DNA from: Pseudoruegeria sp. SK021
GTDB taxonomy: Bacteria > Pseudomonadota > Alphaproteobacteria > Rhodobacterales > Rhodobacteraceae
Direction of reading: 5' to 3'
Length of the DNA stretch: 64,000 nt
Assembly: GCF_002119405.1 (NCBI RefSeq)
Contig: NZ_MTBG01000006.1
Coordinates: 62,001 to 126,000 of the forward strand
The first letter of the stretch is position 1. The number at the start of each line of letters is the position of its first letter. Positions 18,452 to 26,976 of this stretch are shown in pieces. A program made the position numbers and the translations under genes. A model generated the notes under the pieces. The model was not told where the DNA came from and searched no databases. It saw only the letters and a program-made list of their open reading frames with translations.

Positions 18452-19840
18452 ATGTCCGCCAACCCTCCCAGCCTGCGCCCGGACCTTGCCCCAGCGCCCC
18501 GGATGCCCGAGGCCGCCCGCCCCGGCCAGCCGACCATTGGCATGGTCAGCCTTGGCTGCCCCAAAGCCTTGGTGGATAGTGAACGCATTCTGACACGCCT
18601 GCGCGCCGAAGGTTATGCGATCTCGGCCGACTACGCCGGTGCCGAAGCGGTGATCGTGAACACCTGTGGCTTTCTGGACAGCGCCAAGGCCGAAAGCCTA
18701 GAGGCCATTGGCGAGGCCTTGCAGGAAAACGGCCGGGTGATCGTCACAGGATGTCTGGGGGCAGAGCCGGATTACATCACCGGCGCGCACCCCAAGGTTC
18801 TGGCCGTGACCGGCCCGCATCAATACGAACAGGTTCTGGACGCGGTTCACAAGGCGGTGCCGCCGTCGCCCGATCCCTTTATTGACCTGCTTCCCGCCAG
18901 CGGCGTCAGCCTGACCCCGCGCCATTACAGCTATTTGAAGATATCCGAAGGCTGCAATCACGCCTGCAAATTCTGCATCATCCCGGATATGCGCGGCAAA
19001 CTGGTGTCTCGTCCCGCCAATGCGGTGCTGCGCGAAGCCGAGCGTCTGGTCGATGCTGGCGTCAAGGAATTGCTGGTCATCAGCCAAGACACCTCGGCCT
19101 ATGGTGTCGATCTGCGCCATGCCGCCAGCCCTTGGAAAGATGGTGAAACCCGGGCGCACATCACCGATCTGGCCCGCGATCTGGGCAGTTTGGGCGCATG
19201 GGTGCGGCTGCACTATGTCTATCCCTACCCGCATGTGCGCAACCTGATCCCGCTGATGGCCGAAGGTCTGGTGCTGCCCTATCTCGACATTCCGTTCCAA
19301 CATGCCCACCCGGATGTTCTGCGCCGGATGGCCCGCCCCGCCGCCGCCGCCCGGACCTTGGATGAGATCGCGGCGTGGCGCGGCGATTGCCCCGACATCA
19401 CCCTGCGCTCGACCTTTATCGTCGGGTATCCCGGTGAAACCGAGGCCGAATTTCAAACCCTACTGGATTGGCTGGACGAGGCACAACTGGACCGGGTGGG
19501 CTGTTTTCAGTATGAAAACGTCGCCGGCGCCCGGGCCAATGCCCTGCCCGATCACGTGGCCGATGAAGTCAAACAGGACCGCTGGAACCGGTTCATGGAA
19601 AAATCGCAAGCGATCTCTGAGGCAAAGCTGGCGGCCAAGATCGGGACCTTGCAGCAGGTTCTGGTCGATGAGATCGATGCCGATGGCGCGACCTGCCGCA
19701 CCAAGGCCGATGCCCCCGAAATCGACGGCAATCTGTTCATCGACAGCGGCTTTGAAGGTCTGAAACCCGGCGATCTGGTCACCGTCGAGGTGGACGAGGC
19801 CAGCGAATACGACCTTTGGGGCAAATTGGTTTCAGCCTGA
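18452..19840 (+). CDS. rimO: Ribosomal protein uS12 methylthiotransferase RimO
   Basis: Radical-SAM enzyme that adds a methylthio group to an aspartate of ribosomal protein S12. 462 residues with the N-terminal MTTase domain ([28 protein letters not shown] holding the auxiliary cluster cysteines). The radical-SAM CxxxCxxC is at Cys168, Cys172 and Cys175 (CNHACKFC), and the C-terminal TRAM domain ends EYDLWGKLV. The first 30 residues before [11 protein letters not shown] are proline-rich and poorly conserved. Full-length and intact; it converges on the M48 protease gene with a long hairpin between. Confidence 0.96.
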   Translation: MSANPPSLRPDLAPAPRMPEAARPGQPTIGMVSLGCPKALVDSERILTRLRAEGYAISADYAGAEAVIVNTCGFLDSAKAESLEAIGEALQENGRVIVTGCLGAEPDYITGAHPKVLAVTGPHQYEQVLDAVHKAVPPSPDPFIDLLPASGVSLTPRHYSYLKISEGCNHACKFCIIPDMRGKLVSRPANAVLREAERLVDAGVKELLVISQDTSAYGVDLRHAASPWKDGETRAHITDLARDLGSLGAWVRLHYVYPYPHVRNLIPLMAEGLVLPYLDIPFQHAHPDVLRRMARPAAAARTLDEIAAWRGDCPDITLRSTFIVGYPGETEAEFQTLLDWLDEAQLDRVGCFQYENVAGARANALPDHVADEVKQDRWNRFMEKSQAISEAKLAAKIGTLQQVLVDEIDADGATCRTKADAPEIDGNLFIDSGFEGLKPGDLVTVEVDEASEYDLWGKLVSA

Positions 19841-19855
19841 CCGGACCGGCCATCA

Positions 19856-19900
19856 CGATGCCGCCAGATCACCAGCCGCGCTGCGTGATTGGCGGCATCG
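19856..19900. terminator. Long hairpin between rimO and the M48 protease gene
   Basis: CGATGCCGCC and GGCGGCATCG form a perfect 10-bp outer stem. The inner bases (ATCAC and GTGAT) continue the pairing with a small bulge. Its position between two convergent stop codons suggests a bidirectional terminator, although no strong T-run follows. Confidence 0.55.
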
Positions 19901-19937
19901 AAATTGACAGATGGTCGCCTATGGCCCGTTTGGGGCC

Positions 19938-20651
19938 TCAGCCTAGGGTTGCCGCGGTTTTCTGAACTACCTTGATCCGATCGGCATTCGGCGGGTGCGA
20001 TCCAAGGAACTGATCACCGGGGTCGGGGCTGCGTGCGAAATACAGCACACCAACCGTTGGATCATAGCCCGCACCATAGGCGATCAGCGTTCCCAGCGAA
20101 TCCGCCTCAAGTTCGTAGTTCTTTGAAAATGTCCGCGATCCGACCTGCGCGCCGATCTGCTGCGCCGACTCGATGGCTTGCACGTTGCCGCCCCCGGCAG
20201 CCACGATCATTCCGGCCAGAACCGCCCCGGCAAGGGCTGTGTCCTGCGTCTTGGGAATGTGGCCCTCAATATGGTGCGACGCCTCGTGCCCTAACACAAA
20301 GGCGACCTCATCGGCGTTTTGCAACTCACCCAACAGCGCCTTGGTGACGATCAAAAGCGGACGACCATTGGCGTCGAGGGTCTGATAAGCATTCGCGGGC
20401 GCGTTGGCGCTGGTATCCAGCACGATTTTGAAATCGCAGTTCCGGACGGTTCCGGCCCGGCGACACACTTCTTCAGCCACTGGTTCGACCCGGTTCCGGA
20501 CCGTGACGAATGTGGCCTCTGACACGCCATAGGATGCCCCAGAGGATGGGGCTTGCGGGCGCGGTTGGCTCTGTTGGGGGGAAGTGCCGGTCGAGACGGC
20601 ACAACCAGAAACCGTCGCGGTCAGGACGAGGATCAGGGAAAGGCGGCGCAT
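19938..20651 (-). CDS. M48-family zinc metalloprotease lipoprotein
   Basis: 237 residues with a lipoprotein signal (Cys17 in TVSGC) and the zinc motif HEASH at 122-126. A downstream ELEADSLG supplies the third ligand. This is the periplasmic LoiP/YcaL/BepA-like group of M48 peptidases that degrade or help assemble outer-membrane proteins. It lacks the TPR domain of BepA. ATG 20651 begins the signal sequence MRRLSLILVL. It diverges from the 81-residue gene across 190 bases. Confidence 0.88.
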   Translation of the reverse strand: MRRLSLILVLTATVSGCAVSTGTSPQQSQPRPQAPSSGASYGVSEATFVTVRNRVEPVAEEVCRRAGTVRNCDFKIVLDTSANAPANAYQTLDANGRPLLIVTKALLGELQNADEVAFVLGHEASHHIEGHIPKTQDTALAGAVLAGMIVAAGGGNVQAIESAQQIGAQVGSRTFSKNYELEADSLGTLIAYGAGYDPTVGVLYFARSPDPGDQFLGSHPPNADRIKVVQKTAATLG

Positions 20652-20841
20652 GGACTACTCTTTGCTGTTTGGCCCCAGATTAAGGCGCTCTGATCAGTAT
20701 GGCGACACGAATTATCACGAGTCCAAGGCCGGCGCCAGTCACGGGCGGCTCGCAGACGCGACCATGGTTGAGTTCCGGCTGGCCTGCGCCTCAGGAGTAT
20801 TCTAGCCTGAGCCTGTCAGTCAGCCGCGAAGGACAGCGCCA

Positions 20842-21087
20842 ATGTTTACCATTGAACATGATTTCGACGCGACAGTCATCACTTTGGTCGATGACAGTGC
20901 CGCCCCGATGTCCGAGGATATCACGGTTCAGGCCTTTGAGGATTGTGTGACGGTCGAACAGTTCGATCCGCGGCGGGATGCTGTGATCCGAATCTCATTC
21001 ACCCTTGCCCAAGTGCGGGACTTGGCAGCCGCGCTTGACCTGCCAGAGGGCGTCTACCGGGTGATCAACACGACCCCGAAAGCCTGA
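20842..21087 (+). CDS. Small conserved hypothetical protein
   Basis: 81 residues, acidic, with alternating beta strands (FTIEHDFDATVITLVDD, DAVIRISFTLAQVRDLAAAL). No signal peptide, cysteine cluster or known motif. AAGGA lies eight bases before the ATG at 20842 and codon use matches the neighbours, so it is probably real. It ends four bases before the stop of the convergent DUF167 gene. Confidence 0.6.
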   Translation: MFTIEHDFDATVITLVDDSAAPMSEDITVQAFEDCVTVEQFDPRRDAVIRISFTLAQVRDLAAALDLPEGVYRVINTTPKA

Positions 21088-21091
21088 CCCA

Positions 21092-21337
21092 TCAAAGCAC
21101 GCGAAACATCTTGTCCCGGCTCTTGGTCCCGCGCACCAGTGCAAGGCGGGTCTTTGGCAAACCCAGATGCTTGGCCAACAGCTTTCGGACGGCCTCGGTT
21201 GCTTTCCCATCTTCGGGCACCGTGGTCACATAAACCCGAAGACCGTCACCCTCAGCCTCCACCCGATTGCGCGAGGCTTTCGGGGTGACGCGCACGGCAA
21301 TCTCGGTTCCCACGGCGGGCGGGGCGGTGTCGGTCAT
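21092..21337 (-). CDS. DUF167 (YggU)-family protein
   Basis: 81-residue member of the YggU/UPF0235 family: IAVRVTPKASRNRV at the N-terminus, then GKATEAVRKLLAKHLGLPKTRLALVRGTKSRDK. The fold is known from structures but the function is not. Start set to ATG 21337, which gives the family N-terminus; another in-frame start lies five codons upstream at 21352. The gene converges with the 81-residue hypothetical gene and diverges from the nitroreductase. Confidence 0.88.
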   Translation of the reverse strand: MTDTAPPAVGTEIAVRVTPKASRNRVEAEGDGLRVYVTTVPEDGKATEAVRKLLAKHLGLPKTRLALVRGTKSRDKMFRVL

Positions 21338-21468
21338 GATAAATCTCTGCAATCCAAGCCAGAATAATTATGGTTTGACGCATCGCCACGCATGGAACAA
21401 CCCCCTCGGCCCTTGTCACCGGCGCGGGCATAACCGACATCAGGACCAGACCCTATTCGGAGACCGCC

Positions 21469-22047
21469 ATGCTTGCCCCCAATCCAGACGCACTGACATT
21501 CTTGCAGACCCGGCGCTCGCGACCGGCCAAGACCCTGACAGGCCCCTATCCAAGCCGGGCCGATTTGATCCCCCTGCTTACCGCCGCCGCACGTACCCCC
21601 GATCACGGCAAACTAGAGCCGTGGCGCTTTATCGTGCTGACCGGCGATGCCCTGACCCGTCTAGCCACGATCGCGCGACAGCGCGGCGACGAGCTGGGCT
21701 TGGACCCCGAACCTATCGCCAAAATGGAAGATCAGTTTCTGCGCTCGGGCTGCGCGGTGGCGGTGATCGAAATTCAGCGCGACTCAGAGAAGATTCCCGC
21801 GCTGGAGCAGACCTATTCCGCCGGAGCCGTCTGCCTGTCCTTGCTGAATGCCGGCCTCGCGTCGGGATGGGGGGCCAACTGGCTGTCTGGCTGGGCCGCC
21901 CATGATCGCGTTTTCATGGAACAAGGCTTGGCACTTGCGCCCCATGAACGGATCGCCGGCTTCGTGCATTTCGGCACCGAGACCGCGGCGCCGCCCGAAC
22001 GCCCCCGCCCAGATATCGACACCATCACCACATGGCTCGACACCTGA
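21469..22047 (+). CDS. Nitroreductase-family flavoprotein
   Basis: 192-residue NfsB/YdjA-like FMN-dependent oxidoreductase. RRSRPAKTL near residue 15 (phosphate-binding arginines), ARTPDHGKLEPWRFIV near 45-58, and a C-terminal GFVHFGTE are characteristic. The closest type is the short YdjA-like group with unknown physiological substrate. ATG 21469 is preceded by CGGAGA. Its TGA overlaps the ATG of the next gene (TGATG), so the two are translationally coupled. Confidence 0.88.
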   Translation: MLAPNPDALTFLQTRRSRPAKTLTGPYPSRADLIPLLTAAARTPDHGKLEPWRFIVLTGDALTRLATIARQRGDELGLDPEPIAKMEDQFLRSGCAVAVIEIQRDSEKIPALEQTYSAGAVCLSLLNAGLASGWGANWLSGWAAHDRVFMEQGLALAPHERIAGFVHFGTETAAPPERPRPDIDTITTWLDT

Positions 22048-22745
22048 TGCTGGGCGATTTTACCAAAGCCGTGGCGCAGATGGGCGATCCCCGGTTTCGC
22101 CGGGTGCTGTTTTTAGGCCTTGGCCTGACAGTCGGGCTGTTGCTGGCCGCCAGCTTGGGCACAAGCTGGGTGGTCGGCGCCCTGTTTCCCGATGTCATCA
22201 CCCTGCCATTTTTCGGCGATGTGACAGTGTTTCAGTCCATCGCATCCGGCCTGTCGCTGGTGGCCGTGCTGGGCCTGTCGGTGTTCCTGATGGTGCCGGT
22301 GGCGTCGGCCTTCACCGGGCTGTTTCTGGATGAGGTCGCAGACGCGGTGGAGGCGCGCCACTATCCCGGCCTGCCAGCGGCCCGAACGGTCTCAATCGCG
22401 ACGTCGATTGCGGACAGCCTGAAATTTCTTGGGGTGATCCTCGTCGCCAACGTGGCGGCTTTGGTGCTGTATCTGCTGTTCCCGCCATTCGCGCCACTGA
22501 TCTTCTGGGGGCTGAACGGCTTCCTGCTGGGCCGGGAATATTTTCAGATGGTCGCGCTGCGCCGCCTGCCCGCGCCCGACGCGCGCCGACTGGCACGCAA
22601 ACATATGCCGCAAATCTGGCTGGCGGGGTGCCTTTTGGCGATCCCGCTTACCATTCCGCTGGTCAATCTATTGATCCCGATCTTGGGCGCGGCCAGTTTC
22701 ACTCACCTGTTTCAACGGCTGAAACCGGCGGCATCCGCCCCATAA
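22047..22745 (+). CDS. EI24/CysZ-like membrane protein
   Basis: 232 residues, four to five membrane segments, with the EI24/DUF540 signature: VASAFTGLFLDEVADAVEARHYPGLP in the first third and NGFLLGREYFQMVALRR in the second. CysZ of enterobacteria mediates sulfate uptake; the role of this family elsewhere is unproven. ATG 22047 overlaps the nitroreductase stop; an ATG at 22032 is also in frame. The 3' end overlaps that of the DUF1467 gene by 47 bases on the opposite strand. Confidence 0.8.
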   Translation: MLGDFTKAVAQMGDPRFRRVLFLGLGLTVGLLLAASLGTSWVVGALFPDVITLPFFGDVTVFQSIASGLSLVAVLGLSVFLMVPVASAFTGLFLDEVADAVEARHYPGLPAARTVSIATSIADSLKFLGVILVANVAALVLYLLFPPFAPLIFWGLNGFLLGREYFQMVALRRLPAPDARRLARKHMPQIWLAGCLLAIPLTIPLVNLLIPILGAASFTHLFQRLKPAASAP

Positions 22746-22992
22746 CATCGAAGTCTCGGACCGTGATCGCACCCGAGATGATGACCCCAGCGATCACGAT
22801 CCAAAGACCGATGGCCCAAAGGGTGGTGATTTTGGCCTTGCGCTTGATCTGCGGATTGACCGGGGCCGAGGCATGGGTGCCGGGCACGATCTGGCCCACG
22901 TCCCCCTGCGTGGTCATGCGCAACGGCAGAACCACGAAAAACACCATGGACCAGATCACTGCGAACAGGACGAAACCAGACGAGATAGACAT
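22699..22992 (-). CDS. DUF1467-family membrane protein
   Basis: 97 residues with two membrane segments (about 5-22 and 57-77) and the conserved VFFVVLPLRMTTQGD loop of DUF1467, a family of short alphaproteobacterial inner-membrane proteins of unknown role. AAAGGAA precedes the ATG at 22992. It lies 26 bases downstream of mce on the same strand, a pairing I recognise as recurrent in Rhodobacterales, so cotranscription with mce is likely. Its last 47 bases overlap the CysZ-like gene tail to tail. Confidence 0.87.
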   Translation of the reverse strand: MSISSGFVLFAVIWSMVFFVVLPLRMTTQGDVGQIVPGTHASAPVNPQIKRKAKITTLWAIGLWIVIAGVIISGAITVRDFDVMGRMPPVSAVETGE

Positions 22993-23018
22993 AAGCGGAG
23001 TTCCTTTCGAAGCGCGGC

Positions 23019-23423
23019 TCAGACCTGCTCCAACTCGATCAGGCAGCCGTTGAAATCTTTGGGGTGCAAGAAGATCACCGGATTGCCATGGGCGCCGATC
23101 TTTGGGTCGTCAGACCCCAAAACCCGGGCGCCGCTGGCGATCATCTGATCCCGCGCCGCCAGAATGTCGCTGACCTCATAGCAGATATGGTGGATGCCGC
23201 CGGCCGGGTTTCGGTCCAGAAATCCCCGGATCGGACTGGCCTCGCCCAATGGATACAGCAATTCGATCTTGGTGTTGGGCAGGTCGATGAACACCACCGT
23301 CACGCCGTGATCGGGTTCATCCTGAGGCGCGCCGACTTTGGCACCAAGGATGTTGGCGTATTGCGCCGATGCCGCCGCCAGATCCGGCACGGCAATCGCG
23401 ACATGGTTCAGACGCCCGATCAT
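23019..23423 (-). CDS. mce: Methylmalonyl-CoA epimerase
   Basis: 134-residue vicinal-oxygen-chelate enzyme that interconverts the two stereoisomers of methylmalonyl-CoA in propionyl-CoA assimilation. IGRLNHVAIAVPDLAAA at the N-terminus carries the first metal histidine; GIHHICYEV and the C-terminal CLIELEQ supply the others. ATG 23423 is supported by AGGAG and by the family N-terminus. It is followed by DUF1467. MeaB, the mutase chaperone, is encoded 14 kb upstream. Confidence 0.95.
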   Translation of the reverse strand: MIGRLNHVAIAVPDLAAASAQYANILGAKVGAPQDEPDHGVTVVFIDLPNTKIELLYPLGEASPIRGFLDRNPAGGIHHICYEVSDILAARDQMIASGARVLGSDDPKIGAHGNPVIFLHPKDFNGCLIELEQV

Positions 23424-23575
23424 GACGACACTCCTGTGGCTGCTCATGGGGGTTATGTCCCCTGCCCCGCGGCGGCGCAAGCGCCCGAAGCCAATTGCGG
23501 TGATGTGCCCATTAACGCGGTCTTTACGACAAATCGCCTGAACTGGGATCACCCGCACATTGATTGGAGCGTGTG

Positions 23576-24292
23576 ATGAGCGATTCTATCTACGAACACC
23601 CATTCAGACAATTGCCGACCGCCCAGCGTCCCCTGATCGGTGCCACCGTTTTGGTCGTTGAAGACAGCAGGTTCGCCTCCGAAGCTGTGCGCCTAATGTG
23701 TTTGCGCAGTGGCGCACGCATCCGACGGGCCGACTGCCTGAAATCTGCCTATCGGCACTTGGCCGCCTACCGGCCATCCGTGGTGATCATCGATCTGGGG
23801 CTGCCCGACGGCCCCGGCAATGATCTGATCCGCGATCTGGCCAGCCGGCCAGACCCCGCCCCGCCCGTTATCGCCACAAGCGGCGATCCCAGTCTGCGCG
23901 ATATCGCACTTACCGAAGGCGCCCGGGATTTTCTGACAAAGCCGATCCCGTCCCTCGGGATCTTTCAGGAAACCATTTTGCGGCTGCTGCCCGCCGAGGT
24001 GCAGCCACGTGGCCTTAGGGTGCTCAGCGACGAACAATTGCTGCCGGACCGCCTGGCGTTTCGCAACGACATGGAAGTGATCGCCGCGTTGATCGATTGC
24101 GACACTGACCCACCAGACATCCAGTATATCGCGCAATTTCTGGAAACGGTCGCCTACAGCGCCGAAGACCGCCCTCTGATCAACGCCGCCCGTCAACTTG
24201 GCGCCGATATGCGCCGATCTCATGATGCCCCCGACCTGACACCGATCCGGGCCATGGTTGCGGCGCGAATCCAGACCACGGCCATCGTCTGA
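23576..24292 (+). CDS. Response regulator with receiver domain and unclassified C-terminal region
   Basis: 238 residues. The receiver domain (about 23-135) has the acidic pocket VVEDS, phospho-acceptor Asp73 in IIDLGLPDG, the TSGD switch region at 101-104 and Lys122 in LTKPI. The remaining 100 residues match no output domain I recognise; they are helical and acidic and may be a regulatory or protein-binding region. No sensor kinase is adjacent. ATG 23576 is preceded by GGAG. It diverges from mce with 152 bases between and converges on the kefB-like gene. Confidence 0.83.
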   Translation: MSDSIYEHPFRQLPTAQRPLIGATVLVVEDSRFASEAVRLMCLRSGARIRRADCLKSAYRHLAAYRPSVVIIDLGLPDGPGNDLIRDLASRPDPAPPVIATSGDPSLRDIALTEGARDFLTKPIPSLGIFQETILRLLPAEVQPRGLRVLSDEQLLPDRLAFRNDMEVIAALIDCDTDPPDIQYIAQFLETVAYSAEDRPLINAARQLGADMRRSHDAPDLTPIRAMVAARIQTTAIV

Positions 24293-24316
24293 TCAATCCG
24301 TCCCGATCAACCACGG

Positions 24317-26269
24317 CTATTGTGGCGGATCGCCGTCACGATTTGCCCCGTCCCCTGACGGTGGCGGCGCCCACCGCCGCTCGGCGCGGATATAGCCGGA
24401 TGGGATGGTGCCGCGAAGCGCCGCTTCGTTCTCTTCCATCAAGGCCCGGGCGCGCGCGACATAGGCTGCATTTTGGTGAACCGGCGTGTCGGCATCATAC
24501 AATTCGGCCAATTCCCGGATGGCGATCTTATCCTGACGGGTAAAGGCACGCGCCGACAATTCGGCGTCATGAGGGTGCATGCCGAGGGCTTCTAGCGCCG
24601 ACCGCCCGGTCCGAACCGCGCTATCAAAGGTTTCGCGAATGATGTCACGGCATCCGGCCGAATACAGTTCGTAGACGTGGCCACGATCACGCGCCCGGGC
24701 GATCACATGCACCTGCGGATAGTTTTGACATACGTGCCGCACGATCTGGGTGGTCTGATCGCGGTTGTCGATCGCCACCACCAGCAGACTGGCCTCTGCG
24801 ATTCCCGCTGCAAATAACAGATCCGGGCGCGCGGCATCGCCATAGAATACCTTGATCCCGAAGGCTTGGATCAATTCCAACTGCGCATAGCTGTGATCCA
24901 GAACCACGGTGCTATAGCCCGCGTCCTTGAGGATCCGGTTCACGACCCCGCCAAAACGTCCATGACCTGCGATGATCACACTGCCGGTTTCGGTAATATC
25001 ATCGGCCGCGCCCCCCACATCAGTGACAAAGCGCGGGGCGATGACCCGGTCGAACAGGATGAACAGGGCTGGCGTCAACAGCATCGACAGGGTGACAACC
25101 AGCAACAGCTGATCGGCCAGCCCTTCGGGGATGATCCGGTTGCTCACGGTGAAGGACAGCAGCACAAAGCCAAACTCGCCCGCCTGCGCCAACCCGAGGG
25201 CCAGAAGCCAGCGATCGGCCCCCCGAACCTTAAACAGCAGGCTCAGCACCAGCAGGACCGTGGCCTTAATTGTGATCAGCCCCAGAGCCAGCCCGACAAT
25301 CGCCGCGAAATGAGCCGACAACAGGGCAAAGTCGATGCCGGCACCAACGGTGATAAAGAACAAGCCCAGCAACAGCCCCTTGAACGGGCCCACATCACTT
25401 TCCAATTCATGCCGGTATTCACTATTGGCCAAAACCACCCCGGCCAAAAACGTTCCCAAGGCCGGAGACAGCCCAACCAAGGACATCAGAACCGCGATGC
25501 CAATCACCATCATCAACGCGGTTGCGGTGAACAGCTCGCGCAGGCCTGCCGACGCGACATACCGGAAAAGTGGCCGGGTCAGATAGCTGCCACCGCCAAC
25601 AACCACGGCCACAGCCGCGACAGTGACCAGCGCGCGCATCCAGCCTTGCATATCCTCAACCAGATTGAGCGACATGCCATGGCCGACCGCACCGGCGGTG
25701 CCATCGGCTGCCCCGTGAACGTCGGCCGCGCCCTGAGCGACGACGGGGCCCAGTTCAGGCAGGGCGAGAAGCGGTAATAGGGCCAACATAGGAATGACCG
25801 CGATGTCCTGAAACAGCAGCACCGAAAAGCTGGCCTGCCCCCCATCGCCGCGCATCAGCCCTTTTTCATTCAGGGTTTGCAGCACGATGGCTGTCGAGGA
25901 CAATGAAAACACCAGCCCGATTGCCAAGGCAACAGTCCAGACCTGACCAAGGGCGATGGCGCAGACCATGACCAGCCCAGTTGTCAGCGCCACCTGTAGC
26001 CCTCCCAGCCCGAGCAGGCGGGCCTTCATCTGCCATAGCAACCGGGGCTCCAACTCCAGCCCGACCAGAAACAGCATCATCACGACACCGAACTCTGCGA
26101 AATGCTGCAGCGACACCAGATCGACCCCAAGCCAACGCAGTAACGGGCTGATGACGATCCCCGCGATCAGATAGCCAAGCACCGAGCCAAGGCCAAACCG
26201 GGTCGCAAGGGGCACCGCGATGATCCCGGCGATCAGAAACAGGAACGCTGTCAGTAGAAACCCGTCCAT
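24317..26269 (-). CDS. Glutathione-gated-type K+/H+ antiporter (KefB/KefC-like, CPA2)
   Basis: 650 residues: about 12 membrane segments of the CPA2 Na/H exchanger fold to roughly residue 400, then a cytoplasmic RCK/TrkA-N domain starting with the nucleotide-binding GHGRFGG. A helical tail follows. This layout is that of KefB/KefC, potassium-efflux channels held shut by glutathione and opened by glutathione adducts of electrophiles. ATG 26269 lies one base after the stop codon region of the preceding KefF-like gene, so the two are tightly coupled. A plain CPA2 antiporter without glutathione gating is the alternative. Confidence 0.88.
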   Translation of the reverse strand: MDGFLLTAFLFLIAGIIAVPLATRFGLGSVLGYLIAGIVISPLLRWLGVDLVSLQHFAEFGVVMMLFLVGLELEPRLLWQMKARLLGLGGLQVALTTGLVMVCAIALGQVWTVALAIGLVFSLSSTAIVLQTLNEKGLMRGDGGQASFSVLLFQDIAVIPMLALLPLLALPELGPVVAQGAADVHGAADGTAGAVGHGMSLNLVEDMQGWMRALVTVAAVAVVVGGGSYLTRPLFRYVASAGLRELFTATALMMVIGIAVLMSLVGLSPALGTFLAGVVLANSEYRHELESDVGPFKGLLLGLFFITVGAGIDFALLSAHFAAIVGLALGLITIKATVLLVLSLLFKVRGADRWLLALGLAQAGEFGFVLLSFTVSNRIIPEGLADQLLLVVTLSMLLTPALFILFDRVIAPRFVTDVGGAADDITETGSVIIAGHGRFGGVVNRILKDAGYSTVVLDHSYAQLELIQAFGIKVFYGDAARPDLLFAAGIAEASLLVVAIDNRDQTTQIVRHVCQNYPQVHVIARARDRGHVYELYSAGCRDIIRETFDSAVRTGRSALEALGMHPHDAELSARAFTRQDKIAIRELAELYDADTPVHQNAAYVARARALMEENEAALRGTIPSGYIRAERRWAPPPSGDGANRDGDPPQ

Positions 26270-26270
26270 C

Positions 26271-26879
26271 TCAGCCCTCCGCGCGCAAGGGCAAGGCATC
26301 GCAGGTGATAACGTCGTGCCCGGCGGCGGCATCGAAATCATACCTGTCGTCACGCAATGCCGTCAGCAGGGCGCGGTAGCCAGCCACATGGGGCGGGATG
26401 CTCCCGTGGGTTTGCGCGTCGAGCGCACCGAACAGAAGATAGGGTGGGGTGAATCGCATCTGGCAAAGGGCGGCGGTCTGCTCCAACGGGCGGAGGAAAT
26501 CGCGGATCGGAAATTTCTGGAACCCGTCAGGCCCGTATGCCTCGGCAGGCGAGGCCGCCGTGATAGCCAGCATCAGGGTTTTACCGACAAGGGCAGTGCC
26601 GCCCTCGCCATAGGCAAAGCCGGGTTCCAGAACCAGATCAAGCCATTCCTTGACCAGCGCCGGGGGGGAATACCAAAATAGCGGAAACTGAAATACGATC
26701 ACCGAATGCGCCCGCAACCGCGCCTGTTCTCGGTCGATATCAATATTGTAACGGGGATAGTCGGCGTACAGGTCGACGAAGGTGACCCCGTCTATTGGCC
26801 GCGCGGCTTGGGCCATCGCCCAATTGGCATGGGACTGCCGCTGGCCGGGATGCGCGAAATAAAGAAGCGTGCGTGCCAC
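26271..26879 (-). CDS. NAD(P)H-dependent oxidoreductase, KefF-like ancillary subunit
   Basis: 202-residue flavodoxin-fold quinone reductase (MdaB/KefF family): TLLYFAHPGQRQSHANW at the N-terminus, FQFPLFWYSPPALVKEWLDLVL near 70-90, and AYGEGGTALVGKTLMLAITAA near 95. In E. coli, KefF binds KefC and is needed for full efflux activity. Start is GTG 26879, which gives the family N-terminus; no ATG fits. The stop codon is one base from the start of the kefB-like gene, and gshA lies 97 bases upstream on the same strand. Confidence 0.88.
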   Translation of the reverse strand: MARTLLYFAHPGQRQSHANWAMAQAARPIDGVTFVDLYADYPRYNIDIDREQARLRAHSVIVFQFPLFWYSPPALVKEWLDLVLEPGFAYGEGGTALVGKTLMLAITAASPAEAYGPDGFQKFPIRDFLRPLEQTAALCQMRFTPPYLLFGALDAQTHGSIPPHVAGYRALLTALRDDRYDFDAAAGHDVITCDALPLRAEG

Positions 26880-26976
26880 TGATCTGCCTTGTTGCCGCCC
26901 TGCCCCTAGGAAGCCGTCAAGACGCGCCGGGATCAAGCGGTTTGATCTCGCCCGGCGCGCCCTGTTCTGTCACGGC

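Noticed and set aside
24866-25777. 303-residue plus-strand frame opposite the kefB-like gene
   Set aside because: Gln/His/Arg-rich antisense frame with no motif; produced by the high GC content at third codon positions of the real gene.
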